From assembly GCA_037951105.1 (NCBI GenBank), contig JBAMJV010008281.1:1-64000 (forward strand): 64,000 nucleotides of DNA. Direction: 5' to 3'. Within the stretch, counting starts at the first letter, position 1; each line of letters opens with the position of its first letter. This DNA comes from Echinarachnius parma (lineage: Eukaryota; Echinodermata; Echinoidea; Clypeasteroida; Echinarachniidae). A program made the position numbers and the translations under genes. Shown piece after piece: positions 1-57,900 of the stretch. The notes beneath the pieces were generated by a model that was not told the DNA's origin, ran no database searches, and worked only from the letters and a program-made list of their open reading frames with translations.

Positions 1-620
1 AACTAATTGCAAAGCACATTCACAGCAAAACTTAAATCGCAATCACACAATAATTGCATTACTGCGATCACAAGGTTGAACTTCATACAAATGTTAATAG
101 CAAGACAAGATAGTATAATAAATAAAATCACAAATGTGTGTTAAACATTTAAAACATTAATTAGTTGAATATATTGATTTTAAATATTGGCGGCTTACTT
201 TTAATTCAGCATTTATGACAAGTACATCTGGTGAATTGAAATTATATTGGGGACAAATTTGTGTGCAGTGATACCCACCTACCATTTATACATGTATGTT
301 AAAATATATTAGGGAAACTAACACAGGTGTTTATTGGAGAGAGTCTTAAACAATGTACACTATTTTGGAACAGTTTATTTTTTGTGATAAAACCCTCAAC
401 GTTATTAAGGTGCCTATACATGCCCTCAAGTGCAAACTCGCATAGATCACCTCTGAAACCGAGTTAATTGATTCTTGTTTCATAAAATGCTACTTTTTGG
501 GCATGAAGTTTCTGAAGTACTGTTATATAATATATAATATTGATTTTTTTTTAAATGCTACAATTTACATTAAGTTCTGTAAATTCCACACCCCGATTGT
601 TTAACCGCCTAAAGTATGTA

Positions 621-779
621 CCGTATTTGCTGGTGTATTAACCGCACCTTTTTTGAAAAAAAAAAAGAAAAAAAAAGGGGGTGCGGTTAATACACGACCG
701 TATTAACCGCATTTTTTTTTTTTTTTTTTTTAGGGGTGCGGTTAATACACCGGAGCGGTTAATACACTGACAAATACGG
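621..779. mobile_element. MITE with TA target duplication
   Basis: 159 bp with terminal inverted repeats CCGTATTTG...CAAATACGG, extended by GTGTATTAACCGC, and flanked by TA (619-620 and 780-781). The interior is mostly A- and T-runs. Tc1/mariner-like by target site. Confidence 0.85.
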
Positions 780-950
780 TACCCTCTCTGAAACAATATT
801 TCCCTTTGTTTTATATGGTGGCCCTTTTGCATGAAATGTGTACGATGGTCCTACCTTTTGCATGAAATTTCATGACCATTTCAGAACATAGGCCCATGCA
901 TCCAAGCATGTTTGATTCCCACACTCATGCACGATTTCATTCCATTTTCA

Positions 951-1690
951 GTTGTTCATCCACCATCTCCTACCCCCATTAAATGGTTGATACGACCCCT
1001 ATCTCCAATGCCCCCCCCCCCCCATCCACTATCTCCTACCCCCATTAAATGGTTGATATGACCCCTGTCTCCAATGCCCCCCCCCCCCATCCACCATCTC
1101 CAACCCCCATTAAATGGTTGATATGACCCCATCTCCAATCCCCCCATCCACCATCTCCTTACCCCATTAAATTGTTAATATGACCCCTATCTCCAATGCC
1201 CCCCACCCCCATCTCCAATACCCCCTCCCCCCCCCCCCCCAATCCACCATCTCCTACCCCATTAAATGGTTGATACGACCCCATCTCCCATCCCCCCCCC
1301 CCCTCATCCACCATCTCCTACCCCCATTAAATGGTTGATATGACCCCATCTCCAATCCCCCCCCCCCCCGTCCACCATCTCCTTACCCCATTAAATTGTT
1401 GATATGACCCCTACCTCCAATGCCCCCCATCCACCATCTCCTAATGGTTGATATTACCCCTATATCTCCAATACCTCCCCCCCCCCCCCCCATCCACCAT
1501 CTCCTACCCCCATTAAATTACTTGATATGACCCCATCTCCAATACACCCTTCCCCATCCACCATCTCCTACCCCCTTAAATTGTTAATATGATCCCTATC
1601 TCCAATGCCCCCCCCCCCATCCAACATCTCCTACCACCATTAAATTGATAATTTGACCCCTATCTCCAACACCCCCTCCCCCCCCCCCAA
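951..1690. repeat. Minisatellite, ~60-bp unit, about 11 copies with poly-C runs
   Basis: The unit CATCCACCATCTCCTACCCC then ATTAAATGGTTGATATGACC then CCATCTCCAATGCCCC recurs with length-variable C tracts. Long open frames across it are repeat artefacts. Confidence 0.95.
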
Positions 1691-1793
1691 ATACAATTAA
1701 TTTATTGAATAATTTGTGAAAAATAAAGCGCAATACACATTTGTAAGAACAGTTTCATCTAGATAATAATGTAAATGATGTTGAAAGCGAAGG

Positions 1794-1843
1794 TGGTGGT
1801 GGGTGGTGTGTGTGTGGGGGGGGGGGGGGGGGGGGGGGGGGGG
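1794..1843. repeat. GT-rich tract and poly-G run
   Basis: GGTGGTGGTGGGTGGTGTGTG followed by an uninterrupted run of about 27 G. Confidence 0.95.
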
Positions 1844-2238
1844 TGATAGCTAGGTTAAATATGCAGTAATTCAGACTTCATGATATCTGTCTTGTATATT
1901 TAACAATTTAAAAATGGGGAGGTTATATCTTTAAAAATGTCAAGTTACTAACCCACTGTGTACGGGAACTGGGTGCACCATGTATAATTAATTCAATCTT
2001 TATTATCAAATCCTGGAGAAAATCGGTAAATTGGATATTATAGTCTTTTTTCTTTCTTTTTTTGGTACAGTTGAGTGGTTGTGTAGGGAAATAGTTGCAC
2101 TTGAGTGATTTGCCCACATAGAAGGGAATGACAATGGCATGATGCACACACAAATAATCATCACTTAATACAGCTACTACAGTATCATACACTTTATTGT
2201 CAAAGTGATCAAAATGTTTTTATTTTGTTCTACCCCAG

Positions 2239-46014
<43,776 letters not shown>

Positions 46015-47345
46015 GTCTAGCCAGGGTTTTTGTCTTATTCTTGGACTTAGTCTTGTTCCAGGGATGACATGTGGCCCTGCTGCTAGTGGTTGAATGACAA
46101 GTCCAATGTTGTAGGACTACATCAAGGACTCAGTCTTGTTTTAGGACCAGTGAGATTCTATTGAGACGGCTTGATGAGGGCTGTGTAAGCCCAAAGTGTA
46201 TCTAACTTTAGGAAAGAACAGGGGTTATTAAAGATAGAGTATGATGTAAAATATTGTTAGCTGAGTAAACTATAGCTGAGAAATATATGCTCATTTGTTA
46301 TTATTATGGAGACAAGAGGTGATGTTGGATGAATGAGTAAACATTCAGGGAGAGTAAAGGGGATTATATTTTGTTGATGTAATCCTTATATCAACAGAGA
46401 ACTGGTGGGTAAATAGAATTGCACCACAATATTGCAGTTTGTTAAACCGCTTCTGATATTTATAAACTTGAAATTGATGTGATGTAAAGTCATAGATTCA
46501 TTTAATTGCCCAAAAATAGTTTGACTAAGGATTGCATACAGCAATCAATACTAGAATATATAAAGCACTTGCACAATTGCAGTTTGTTTCCTTGCAAAGG
46601 TTTTGAATTTGCAGTTTGATAATGGAAGTGGTTTGTATCTAGAAATTAACTATAGAAATAGGAGTGGGTATGGTAGTTTCAATTACAAATGCACAAGTGC
46701 AAAAATTGGGATATATTTCGGCTATGACGTTCATGGATAATTGAGAAAAAAAATGATAAGCGTTTGTGATTAATGTAACCTAGTTCATTATGCATGATTC
46801 ATTTATTTTAAATGGTCTTGATATTCAACAAAGTCAAACTTTCCGTCCAAAAGTATTTAACACCTTGATGAAATTATGCCATGATTAACTGCCTCTTCAA
46901 TGAATTTGCATTACTACTCGTTTGTTCTTCAGTAAAACCTTGATATTTGGGCGATAACTACTTAAATAATTGAAATGCTCTTATAGAGTAAAGATATTTC
47001 TATGCAGTTACGCTACTGTATTAGTGTAACATGTTGACATTTTCTTCCGAGAAAAGAATGGATGCTCTGCAATTGCATAGAGCGTCCATTATTTATGTCA
47101 TGCATGCTCATCCCATGGGCATGTTTCGAAGAGAATGCCAACATGTTTCTTGTTAAAAACTAAATGTACAACTTTTGTTCAGGATTAATTCCTCTTTAAT
47201 GTATAAATTATATTTAATTGTTCCATGTCAGTTTTGTTTCATGAAATCTTTGTGTGGAGAGTGTTGTATTATTCAAAGGAATATAGTATTATGTAAATGT
47301 ATAGAGTATTTGAATGTTCAATAAAAATTGATATATATATATATA
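46015..47345 (+). other. Probable 3' UTR of the dynein gene
   Basis: AT-rich sequence after the stop codon with no further coding signal. A canonical AATAAA lies at 47320-47325, followed by an AT dinucleotide run (47331-47350). This is the first convincing poly(A) signal I found downstream; a 1.3-kb UTR is inferred, not shown. Confidence 0.45.
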
Positions 47346-50300
47346 TATATTTATGTTTCCAACAACAGCACATATCCAACTTTTCATAGCAAGTTTGGAA
47401 TTAATATGTCTTCTATTCTGAAAAAGAAAAGGAAAAAACAATTCCACATTCACTTGAAATATTTCCTACTCAGAATAAATCATTAGTTAGCAAATGCTTG
47501 ATAATTAAGATTCACTATGTGCTGCAATAACGTCTTCACACATTCAACTGTGACCAAATAAATAACATGTTTGAAGTTATAATAGTTGTTGTTGTCTCTA
47601 ACATTCTCTTCACATTCCTATTCTACGACCAAATTAGAGGAAAGAATGAACATTTTCTGCCTGCTCAATTTTCCTTGCCTCCACAAATATCTTCTTCCGT
47701 CCGTATGCCTTCAGAAAAATAGTGGTGTATTCAGATTTCATGCAAACCTTGCATATCTATCTGCCTTACAAAATAATGTTGAGTTTTAAAATGTATTCAA
47801 ATTTTATGTATACCCTGTATAGCGTTGTCAAAACATTTATCCCGATGACCAGAAAGCATTGACATCGATCTATGAGCTATATTTCTTTTGTCGTAGGGGT
47901 ACAATCTAAGATCTATACATTAATATCTCCCTGAACAGTGGAAATATCGACATATCTACACCAGTACCAGAAACTTTGTCCAATGCTTAGCATAGACTTG
48001 CCTTCGCTACCAACAACGGGTATTTGTGAAGTGCATAACAATATATTTTAAGAAGTAAGAACTACTAAGTCAAACAATTGCTTAACGTCTAGCCTACTAG
48101 GCTTTTCCATATGAAACATGCATATGCATTATTTGAATACAATATGAAACTTCACCACTTTCTGCCTTTTTAAAAATTTACAGGTAGTAAGCTATAGTGA
48201 AATAAAAAGTTGTCTGAAAGAATTAACATGTGTGCCTTTACCCAGCACTTTCTGAAGTGTTCCTTGTTATATTTTGAATGAATAAATTACGGAACTCTAC
48301 TCTTTTGTTGAATCTTTCCTTGTTATGAAAGTTTGATTGCTTCCGGTTGTCATGGGTGAACTTGTGCAGTATGGATGAATGCGATAAAACCAACAAAATA
48401 TGATTATTTAATTACAAACAGTAGAGTAAGGAAAAAGAAAGAAACTAAATTCTCTGTTTTACTTATATATAGTCAGCATTAGATTTATTTTGTTTATAAA
48501 CAAGAAAATTATGCAAATGTTACATATTTACAATCTTGCCGATCAATTCATATCTGATCAATTTATATTTCATCACAGATGTAACAAATGCAATGAAAAC
48601 ACAGATCGTGCATAATTCTGAAAGAAAGGTGAACAAATTGGCATAAACATTTCTTGCAACATGCATTTCAACCCTCTAGAACCTATCTCTGCTTCAATAA
48701 TGCATTCTTTATTTCCATTTCATACATCATTAAGATGGAATTACTTTGACAAATACTATTTGCCTGTATCTTGGCAGCTAGTATTAATTTAAAATCAACG
48801 TATTCAATGAGTAGAAAACCTATATTGCCCCATTTACACGCCAGATACAATATCATCAGAGCACGTAGTGCATACTTGATGCACTGGTGATGGTTGCGCA
48901 TACTTGATGCACTGGTGATGGTTGCCCGCCACAAGTACTGGCACCCATGCATTGTCAGTGCAATGCAGAGCGCGTAGTACAGTATTGTAATGTCTGTATG
49001 AGTAGATATTGCCACATGAATTCTTGTGATTATATGTCATATATCCTTCATAGAATGTTTACTGTCCCTAGAATATGATGGGATGGATCAGAAAAGAAAA
49101 CAAAATTAACAGCAACATAAAATATGATAGCTTAAAAACAAAAAAACACGACTAGCATCCATGTGTACTTGGAAGAATAACAAAATCAATAGAATCATTG
49201 TGCGAGTAACATTAAAAATAAATGTAAACATAAACAAATTTCAAGCACAAATATGCACACTTGGAAAGATACACAGAAATAAAAGGCATCATCGTCTCTG
49301 ACATAAAATATAATCCACTCTAAATCACCCTTTCTTCTTCATATTATTGCACTTACAAATAATTCTTTACAAACTATTATAAAGAGAAATAATAGAACAA
49401 ATCTATATACATAATCCTACATTTAGCTGAGTATTGTGAAGAAGAAATAGTTGATTTTTGTATTAATTCAGTTTTGTATTAATTTAATATTAATATACTT
49501 AACTTATTCTGTCTTTACTAGTAAGCTTCTATAAAGTTACTCTCCCTTCTTATAGAGAAATAAAATATAATAATCACAAGAATAATCAGATTATGTTAAC
49601 GATTGCTACATACAAATATTGAATAGACCAGTTTATTAACATATTAAACTTATCCCATTAATACAAGTTGTTGCAGACAACCTCAAAAGGCTCATGCTTG
49701 CCGAATGCTTGTCCATCATAGCAACAAGTAATGCATGCAAACAGGATTCCCAAATATTGAATTATGTTTAAAAAGAACATGTTAATTGAGTATCCTGTCT
49801 CCAATTTGCATTGGTCTGAAAATGATTGTGGTCTTATCTTAGTCCATAACTAACTCTTTCATTTACATGAACATGCCCTTAAAAAAAACATGAAAATAAA
49901 ACGATATCGGTAAAGAAACTTAAGAGTAAGACCATATCACTGCATAAAATAACCACAATTTGACATTCTCAGTCCATCACTCAACCTTTTATACCAAATG
50001 TAATTTGCACATGCAACTCCCAAGATGAATAAATTATGCCAATTGATGTAAAAATTCAAATGGAATATTGAACATGTTATGAACCGTTCCCGAAGATATT
50101 AGGCAGGTGGTTTATGGAGAATGCATTCTATAAACAGCAGAATCAAATAGTCTTTGATTCCTTGAACAGTTTAAACTATAAGTGAAATATAACAAGGCAC
50201 ATTCAGAGTCAATTATTCCCATTAAAAAAAATTTATTAATGAAAATGAATAAGATCATTATATTCAAAGCTTAGTACCTGAGCATACCAAATTTATTTCA

Positions 50301-51488
50301 GCATTATCAAATCTTTTTAAAAATTCATAATAAAAGAACACTGAAAACTATCTCTGCATAAGACTTAAAGCTATAGGAGATAAGTACAAACAACAATCAC
50401 TTGGGGAGATGTCTCTGTTTATACCAGCCTATCCATGAACATAATGAATGGTGTTTATATTGTGCTGTTCACCTAGTAAAAGAACACTTTTATTCTCACC
50501 ACCTTGGTTTACAGATGCACTCAAAACATCCTGCACTAAATTCATTTCCAGAGATCATTAACAAAAGTTGCCCAACAGGCTTGCACAGTTATTCAAAACC
50601 ACAATAAAAGGCACCCACATAATACATCTGGATATGGCTTGCAAAAAGCAAATATAGATTAGATATCTAGCTGAAGGAAAACATGGCATGGAATAGAAAA
50701 GGTTTTGCTTGATCTTGACTTGCTGATTTGACAGTGTGTGTGCCCTACCAGTCTTGCCACATGTCAGTTGGCACTGCAAAGACCGCCTGGTAAAGAAAAG
50801 TGATTCATGGCCCAATTATGCTGCTCCTTACTAATCACCATCATCAGCATTATGTGCGATACTGATTGACAGGCCATTCCTTAGTTGCTTTGTGAAGCAC
50901 CTTCAATAGGAAGGGTGTGGGCATGCATCAAGCAGCCTTGTGCAGCCCCTTCATGAGCAAGGAATTAGGGCTACATGTAGTATCAAGCAGATTTAAGGGG
51001 CTCAACCTTTCTTTCTTTTTTTCAGGTGGCAAAAAAGACACATCAGATAGACTACCACCATAGACTTGTGTTTTGTATATCCTTATTCCTTGGTAGCCAA
51101 ATACAAGAATTTCTGATGGTCAAAGGAGATTTCTTGTAGCCAATGGCACCCAGGCCACTGCTATTGGGGCTAGCCCTGCCAGAGGAAGACCTGTGATGGG
51201 GGCAGGATTCTTGCCATGATCATGCACTTCCTCCCCTCTAATGATACATGGCAGCATCATGAGCCAAGATTAGTGACATACCATTCTGAGGAGCATGCAA
51301 TTGCCATTCACAGAACGCAGGGGTCAAGTACCTTCATAACCCATTCCCTTTGAGATTCTAAAACCCCCATTGACTTAGTCCATATACTTAGTCACTAGGT
51401 TCCTGTAGGCATGATAACTCTAAAAGCCCCATTGACTTTATGCATAGCCCACTAGGTTTCCCGTAGGCATGATAACAGAGGGCAGTCA
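47346..51488. other. Intergenic DNA between convergent dynein and COX10 genes
   Basis: AT-rich with no credible exon on either strand. It includes a 29-bp direct repeat (about 48869-48926, two copies), a duplicated 70-bp block around 51340-51475 that resembles dispersed sequence near 27740 and 28915, and weak copies of the COX10 last exon near 51180-51265. The COX10 3' UTR on the minus strand must lie in the right-hand part, but I could not fix its end. Confidence 0.5.
51180..51265 (-). pseudogene. Possible decayed copy of COX10 exon 6 end
   Basis: Resembles the plus-strand stretch 51505-51575 (end of exon 6) with many mismatches. Similar, weaker sequence occurs near 50812-50860. Confidence 0.5.
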
Positions 51489-51913
51489 TCAAGTAGCTTT
51501 GTGAATACCCTCTGGAAGAGCCGGATTCTTGTCCCAATCGTGCAGCTCCTTCTTGCTGATCAGCAGCAGTAGCATCAGCACGGGGAGGTGCAGCAGCGTA
51601 AACCTGAAGAGCTTGCGCGCCGATTTGCTATCGGCGTCGCGGTAGAACCGCCAACCAAGCCACGTCAGCCACAGGTTGAGCGGCAGCGAGTCAAAGGCGA
51701 AAGTCCACGTGGTGAGGTCCAGGAGTGGCGCGGCCGTGCAGAGCCCGATCATGGCGAAGCAGTGACGCAGCGCAACGCGTCGACAGAGTCCGGGGTCAGT
51801 CGTGGCCATCATTCGGTAGCCGCCTCGCGAGTAGTCTCCGCGCAGGTTCCAGCTGAGCGCATTGAAGTGCGGGAACTGCCAGGCGTACAGATAAGCAGCC
51901 ATCAATAGGGCAC
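51489..51913 (-). CDS. COX10: COX10 exon 6, C-terminal half with stop
   Basis: Encodes QFPHFNALSWNLRGDYSRGG, CRRVALRHC, LDLTTWTFAFDSLPLNLWLT, LGWRFYRDAD and a terminal hydrophobic helix HLPVLMLLLLISKK; stop at 51489-51491. It matches human COX10 closely until the last 15 residues. The exon is much more GC-rich than its surroundings, like the dynein exons. Confidence 0.95.
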
Positions 51914-54900
51914 CTATCAAAGAAAGAAATCAATCAAATCAAAACATTTGTTCTTTCTGATTAAGATAAAGAAACCATTTGGAAGTAAAAGTTTAAATTC
52001 ATACCACTGCTAAAATAGTTCTAATCTTGTTACCAATCTCTGCCATAATCTTCAATTTAATTTGCAATATTTTAACTCACTGGAGCATTATTTTAAAGGT
52101 GAATGACAGTAGTGGGAAACGCCCCACCCCAAAAAAATTAAATGTATGCTCGTATTACCAACCATGTGAAAGAATATAATTTTACTAATATGGGATTATA
52201 CAAATTTGGCCAGGAAACCGCCTACTAATTGATATATTTGCAAAATTATAAAACTGATTCAATGATTCGCGGAATCGCGATACGCTACATGCAATGACCT
52301 CGTGGTCTACACGTGGTCTTCGCTAAACGGGCTTGTCCCCGGCTTGTCGATATCTCCAGCCCAGCGCTAGTGGCGCGGACAGGTGCGAACGGGCGGTGGA
52401 TTTAATGCTGTTAGATAAAGAAAAAATCCCGGATCGTTCTCGGATAGGTAGAATTCAAAATCGCTAACGGGATTCTCGGATCGGATCGGATCGGATATCG
52501 GAAAAAAATAATATTGCAATTTGCTCTGAAAAAAATGCAGCGTTGTAGACTTATCTTTCTTGTTTTATATGCCAATAATATTAACAATGTTGACGCTTTG
52601 AGGCATGTACATATCAATCTTTACAGAAAAATAGTTACAGACTATTCAGAATTAACTATAAGTTTCGCAAGAAAAGTATTTTTTTCCGAAGTGAATTGGG
52701 CCTAGAAATCGATAGTTTGTTCAGCATCGCGCCACACATTCACAGAAACTCAGCCCGCCAGTCACGGGGAAACATCACATGTAAATTTGTACGATCTTGC
52801 TGGTGAGCCACTGCCTTCAAAAAGTGGCTATATATTAGCCTTTTTGTGATCAACACAATTTTGGTAGTCTACTTTCATGATAACATGGCATTTGAAAGCT
52901 GAACAGAATAAAAAAATTACCCCCAAAACAATGAAAAACTGTGCTGAATATATCGATAAATTTCCAAAGAACGTTCGTGAGGTTAACTGAAGAGGTTACG
53001 GGTCTTTGTTCTATCTTACGCGAGATCCATCGGCCGCGACGGTCTTTGTTATTATGCCGGATTCATCCGCGATACAGCTACCTTCTTCTACTTCTAGTAT
53101 TTATTCCTCAATATTTTGCGTAGTTGTTTTCATTGTTTTGGGGCTCATTTTTTTTTCTGTTCAGCTTTTAAACGCCATGCAATCATGTAAGTAGAATATC
53201 AAAACATTTAAACATGGTGCAAATTACCAAAATACGTATTTTGAGCCACTTTTTGAATGCACTGGCTGATCAGCTCGATCATACAGATATCCATGAGATG
53301 TCTCCCCTGCAGTGTTGGCCTAACTTTGTGTGCATATCCGTCGGCAATATCGTTCAAATGACTAGCAATTTTGCGCATCCTGTTCAATTTTCGACTGCGA
53401 AACGAAGTAACGAACCAAGAATTTCTCCAAAATAACCACTCATAAAGTAAACAATATTGATTCCGCCATTTTTTATTTAAATTTCACTACTTAATGGACT
53501 GTCAAACATACACATTTTCAATTATTACTGGAGAAAATGGGTCGGCAAAATCTTCTGATATTTTCTACCGAGAAAATGTATTTCCCGGATCCGGATCGGA
53601 TCCGGCTCGGAAGCGATTATCGGCGAGAAATCGGATCGTTCCCGGATCGGATAACAGTATTAGGTGGATTTATCAATTTAACGGGCGGCCATTGGATTTC
53701 TTCCGATATTTCTGTATTTAACGATGCTTAGGTTCGGATTTTACCACACAAGCCCCTTTTAAATACTTATTAAACAATATTGATCAATTAGTTTGGCCAA
53801 TATAGATGTTTTCGGCTACTTTCCCAAAACTGGTATTGGGCTTAAAATATAGCCTGCAAGATGTGAATATCAGGACAACCAGGAGATCATTTATATTACT
53901 GGTTACATTTGAATAAGAAAATATAACAAAGATGTCACTACAATATTTTCAAATTTACCAAGACATAAAATGTACACAAAGCAATTCTCCAGAGACCTTT
54001 CAAATAAGCAGTCATTATTCGTACTCGCCCTTCAAATTCTATCTAGCAATCACTTGGTTCTAATCAACATTAACAAAGGATGGCTTCCAGCATTTTCACA
54101 TTAAAATTAGCTTTTAATATTACACATACCTGGGCCTAATGTTCCAGAACATGCTGCCCATCCGATGGCAGGGGGCAGTGCCCCAACGACCGCCCCCACC
54201 CAGGTGTTTCCAATGCTGAAGCGCTTCATGGGGGTGTAGATTCCCACATAAAGGGCCCAGGAGGAAGCTGCAATTGCTGCTGACAGGGGGTTGACCAGAC
54301 CGGCCAAGATGGCGATGCCCGATACGCCCACCACTGATGCAAAGGAGATGGCGTGGAGGGGGCTGATGGGGAGACGAAATGGGAAGAAATTATGAAATTG
54401 TCATGAAGGACAAACACTGTCACACCTAAGAAAATGATATGAAAAGAATGGACAACCGATGCAATGGGGATGGCATGGAGAGGGCTAGTTGGAAGAAATT
54501 ATTCAAATGTCATAAAGGACAAATACTGTCAAACCTAAGAAAAGGTTACACAGAGAGTGGACTTTATGACTCCTTTATGACTCGATTGCCGCTGACAGAG
54601 GTTTGACCAGACTGGCCAGGATGGCGATGCCTGACACGCCCACCACTGATGCAAAGGAGATGGCGTGGAGGGGGCTGATTAGGAATAAGAAATTGGAAGA
54701 TAAGTATTGAAATGCATGGAAGGCAAATAATGTCAAACCTACCTAAAGGATACAAAAAGAGTGGTTTTAACGAATCCTTCAGGTTGTACATTCATAAATG
54801 CAAACTGCTCCCAGGATAGCAATTATATCCAGTATTGACCGACCGGCGACATTCTCAGATAATGGGCCAAAGCTTTCAGTCACCATTAGCATTAATTAAT

Positions 54901-57900
54901 TTCAAAACATTTCCAAGTTGCATTTCAGTAATATCCAGTAGTTTCATTATGTGTTTTTGATATGTTTATGTTTCATAATTATGTTCAAATGTTCATATTT
55001 TTTTCCCCCTTCTTTTCCTTTTTTTTCTTTGTGTGAAGATGAGTTTATTGCACCCTGAGCACCAAAGGTGGAATTGGCGCATCAAAAGACATTATTTATT
55101 ATTAAAGGACAATGAAATCCAGACAAATTGTTGTATGCACTATAAGACACTGAATATAATGAATAGTCTCTGAAAATTTGAGCACAATCGGTCAAGAAAT
55201 AAGAAAACTATGCCTCTTTGAAAAGAGCCATGTATTTCTTTGAGTGACTCAAATTGGCAACGCACTCTGGCAAAGTTGTGGACAACTCCCCATACGTTTT
55301 GTACACATATTTTCAGTTTTGTTCAACTTTCTCAAAATTTATGTTTACCCATCGTTCGAGTTCAACATATGTTTTGTAGAATGCTTTTATACATAACATA
55401 TCATGAGTTGGGGGAATGGAAAAATGTGACTATGAAGAAAACTGTAAAAATGGGAACATTTGTGTACAAAACATATGGGGAGTTGTCCACACACTTATCA
55501 GAGTGCGTTGCCAATTTGAGTTCCCCATATGAATAAATGGACATCTTCAAAGAGCCGTAGTTTTCTTGTTTCTTACCCGATTATGCTCTAACTTTCAGAG
55601 ATTATTCTTCTTAATCTCTTCAAGACTATGAAAGCAACATTTTGCTTGGGTTTCATTGCCCTTTAAGAAAGACTACTTATCATTCCTATTTTATTCTGCT
55701 TATTTCATCAGTACATCACATTTTGTTCCATTTTTAGCTTCTTTTCCAAGAACAACAGAATAAAACTTATGATAAAAATAGAATACACAACATTTTGTAA
55801 AGGGAATGAAATAGATTTTGTAATTTTACCTGATAATTCCTCTCACGAGCACCCTGTTCCTTGTTCTTGCCATTTGAGAGTCGTACGGAACTTCACAGAA
55901 CTATGGAGGAAAAAAAAATCAAAAACAGAACACAATGTAAAATATACTTTTTTCCATGACTGGGGTATGGCAGTTCACACAGCTATCAAGGGAACACAAT
56001 GTGGTAAGATAGTTAGATACTAAGACGCCGAGCCCCATCAACGTGCATGCAGTGGTATTAAAGACATAAGGGGCCCGTTTCATGAAAGGGTCTTATGTTA
56101 AGACCGTCTTAACTGTCACGTAACTGTGACTGATCTATGGGCATACGGATGGCATTTTTTCCGATCACAAAGGACAATTAAGACGGTCTTAACTTAAGAC
56201 CCTTTCATGAAACGGGCCCCAGCTGCCATACCATAGTACAAGGAACAAAATTTTTCATGATTAAAGAAAGGAATCAGATCTCAAGAAAGAGAAGAAAAAA
56301 AAGGGTACAGTACTCATTTAAAGCTATGTAAAAGTGGAGTTACAGTGGAGTAACATTTTGTAATGGGTTACATGGTTGATGGTGTTTAAATAGCTGAACA
56401 TGAAGCCATACATGTGCCGAGCCAAATCAGGGCACAGGTGGTGGGAACAAAGATTGCTGGAGCCATTCCATAGTACAAGGAACATAAACCATGTTCATGT
56501 TTAAAGAAAATAAATATATGTATACACTAGGGGTACAGTATGCAAAGTGATGTAAGCAACATTTAAGATGACTTACTTGGTTGATGGTGTTAGCTGAACA
56601 CGAAGTCATGAATGTGCCCAACCCCATCAGGGCACATGTGGTGGGATCAAAGACGGCAGGAGCCATGCCATAGCCAGCAAGAGCAGAGACTACAACTAGA
56701 CCTGGGGGGGGGGGGGGGGGGGGGAGAAGTAATGAACAACGTTAAAGATTTCAGAATGAATATGAATTGTTTGCACATATCTGTACGGGATATAAGGACT
56801 AATACACAAATGTTCACATTGAATGAACATATGTTATAACCAGTAAATAAAGTATGTTTTGTGGTAACCCTAAATAGAAAGAAATTGCAACAAATTTTTG
56901 TTTTCATTAGCACTGCTAGTTGATGCTCGAGAAGAATCATATTTTGGTGAGAAATTAGCCTGGTATACTAACAAGGTATCATTTAAAAAGACTCTTTAAA
57001 AAAAAGAGGAAGTTATTCGTTAAATTAAACTTCTGAATAGGTTTATGTTAATCATGCATCATTTTTTGACCGAAGGAAATTTGTAAATTTTAATTTTGCT
57101 GAATAATTTAATCATCAAGTGATATCTACCTGTTAATCTGCTCTTAGACAGCTGCATGTAGATAGCCGGTAGATCTGACAGTTTAACCCGCTGCTCTCTC
57201 CACTCTACTTCCTCCTCTACCGCTTCTGCCCTGTCCCCAATCTCCTCTGGAAGACTCGGCTTGTTGCCATCCTTTGGTTCGATGGGACACGGTGAGACTT
57301 GGTCGACCGCACTCTGTATGGCCTTTTCAACTCTATCGTTCAGTCCATTGTTGGTGGGGGAAAGCGGTGGTAGTATTGTCGGTGGTACCCTCGGCACCAC
57401 CGTTGGCGTTTCTGATGGTGACTCGGTGGTAGCTGGTACCCGTGGTGCCTCTCCTGGCAGTTGCTGCTCCTCTTCAAGTTGTTTCTGTTTGGCAGCCTGC
57501 TGGTGTTTCTGATGGTGCCTGCTAGATGTTGAAGACTTGTGCAGGGCTTGACTCTGTTATAGGAGAAATCAGCGAAAAGCAGTTAGTCAATAATATAAGA
57601 GGTGATAAGTTATCACTGTACTCTCAAATGCTATCTCTATGATCTAGTTCCAATCTCCATAACTTGTTTTTGTCATGCAGCAATCTTTGAAGGTTTCCTT
57701 GGCAAAAGGATCACTTGAAGAGAAAGTTTATTGTCCACCACATATAAATTCTTTCATTTTACATGTTTGACATGTTCACAGAATGCCAAATTTAAAAAAA
57801 AGAAGATCTATAAAGATGAAAACAAAATCACTTTGCTTTCAGTATCTATGGGCAACTCCAGCATCACGGACATTACAAACAGACAGTATTTTCATGACTT

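Larger units (their letters stand above)
1..2238 (+). other. Dynein intron (upstream part), no exon seen
   Basis: AT-rich. Contains the MITE, minisatellite and poly-G listed separately. No dynein-like exon could be recognised on either strand. Confidence 0.6.

Noticed and set aside
956-1147. Gly/Trp-rich open frame on the minus strand
   Set aside because: Translation of the minisatellite with poly-C runs.
51489-51920. GC-rich block as bacterial contamination
   Set aside because: It is COX10 exon 6 with proper splice acceptor and in-frame junction to exon 5; the dynein exons have the same GC bias.
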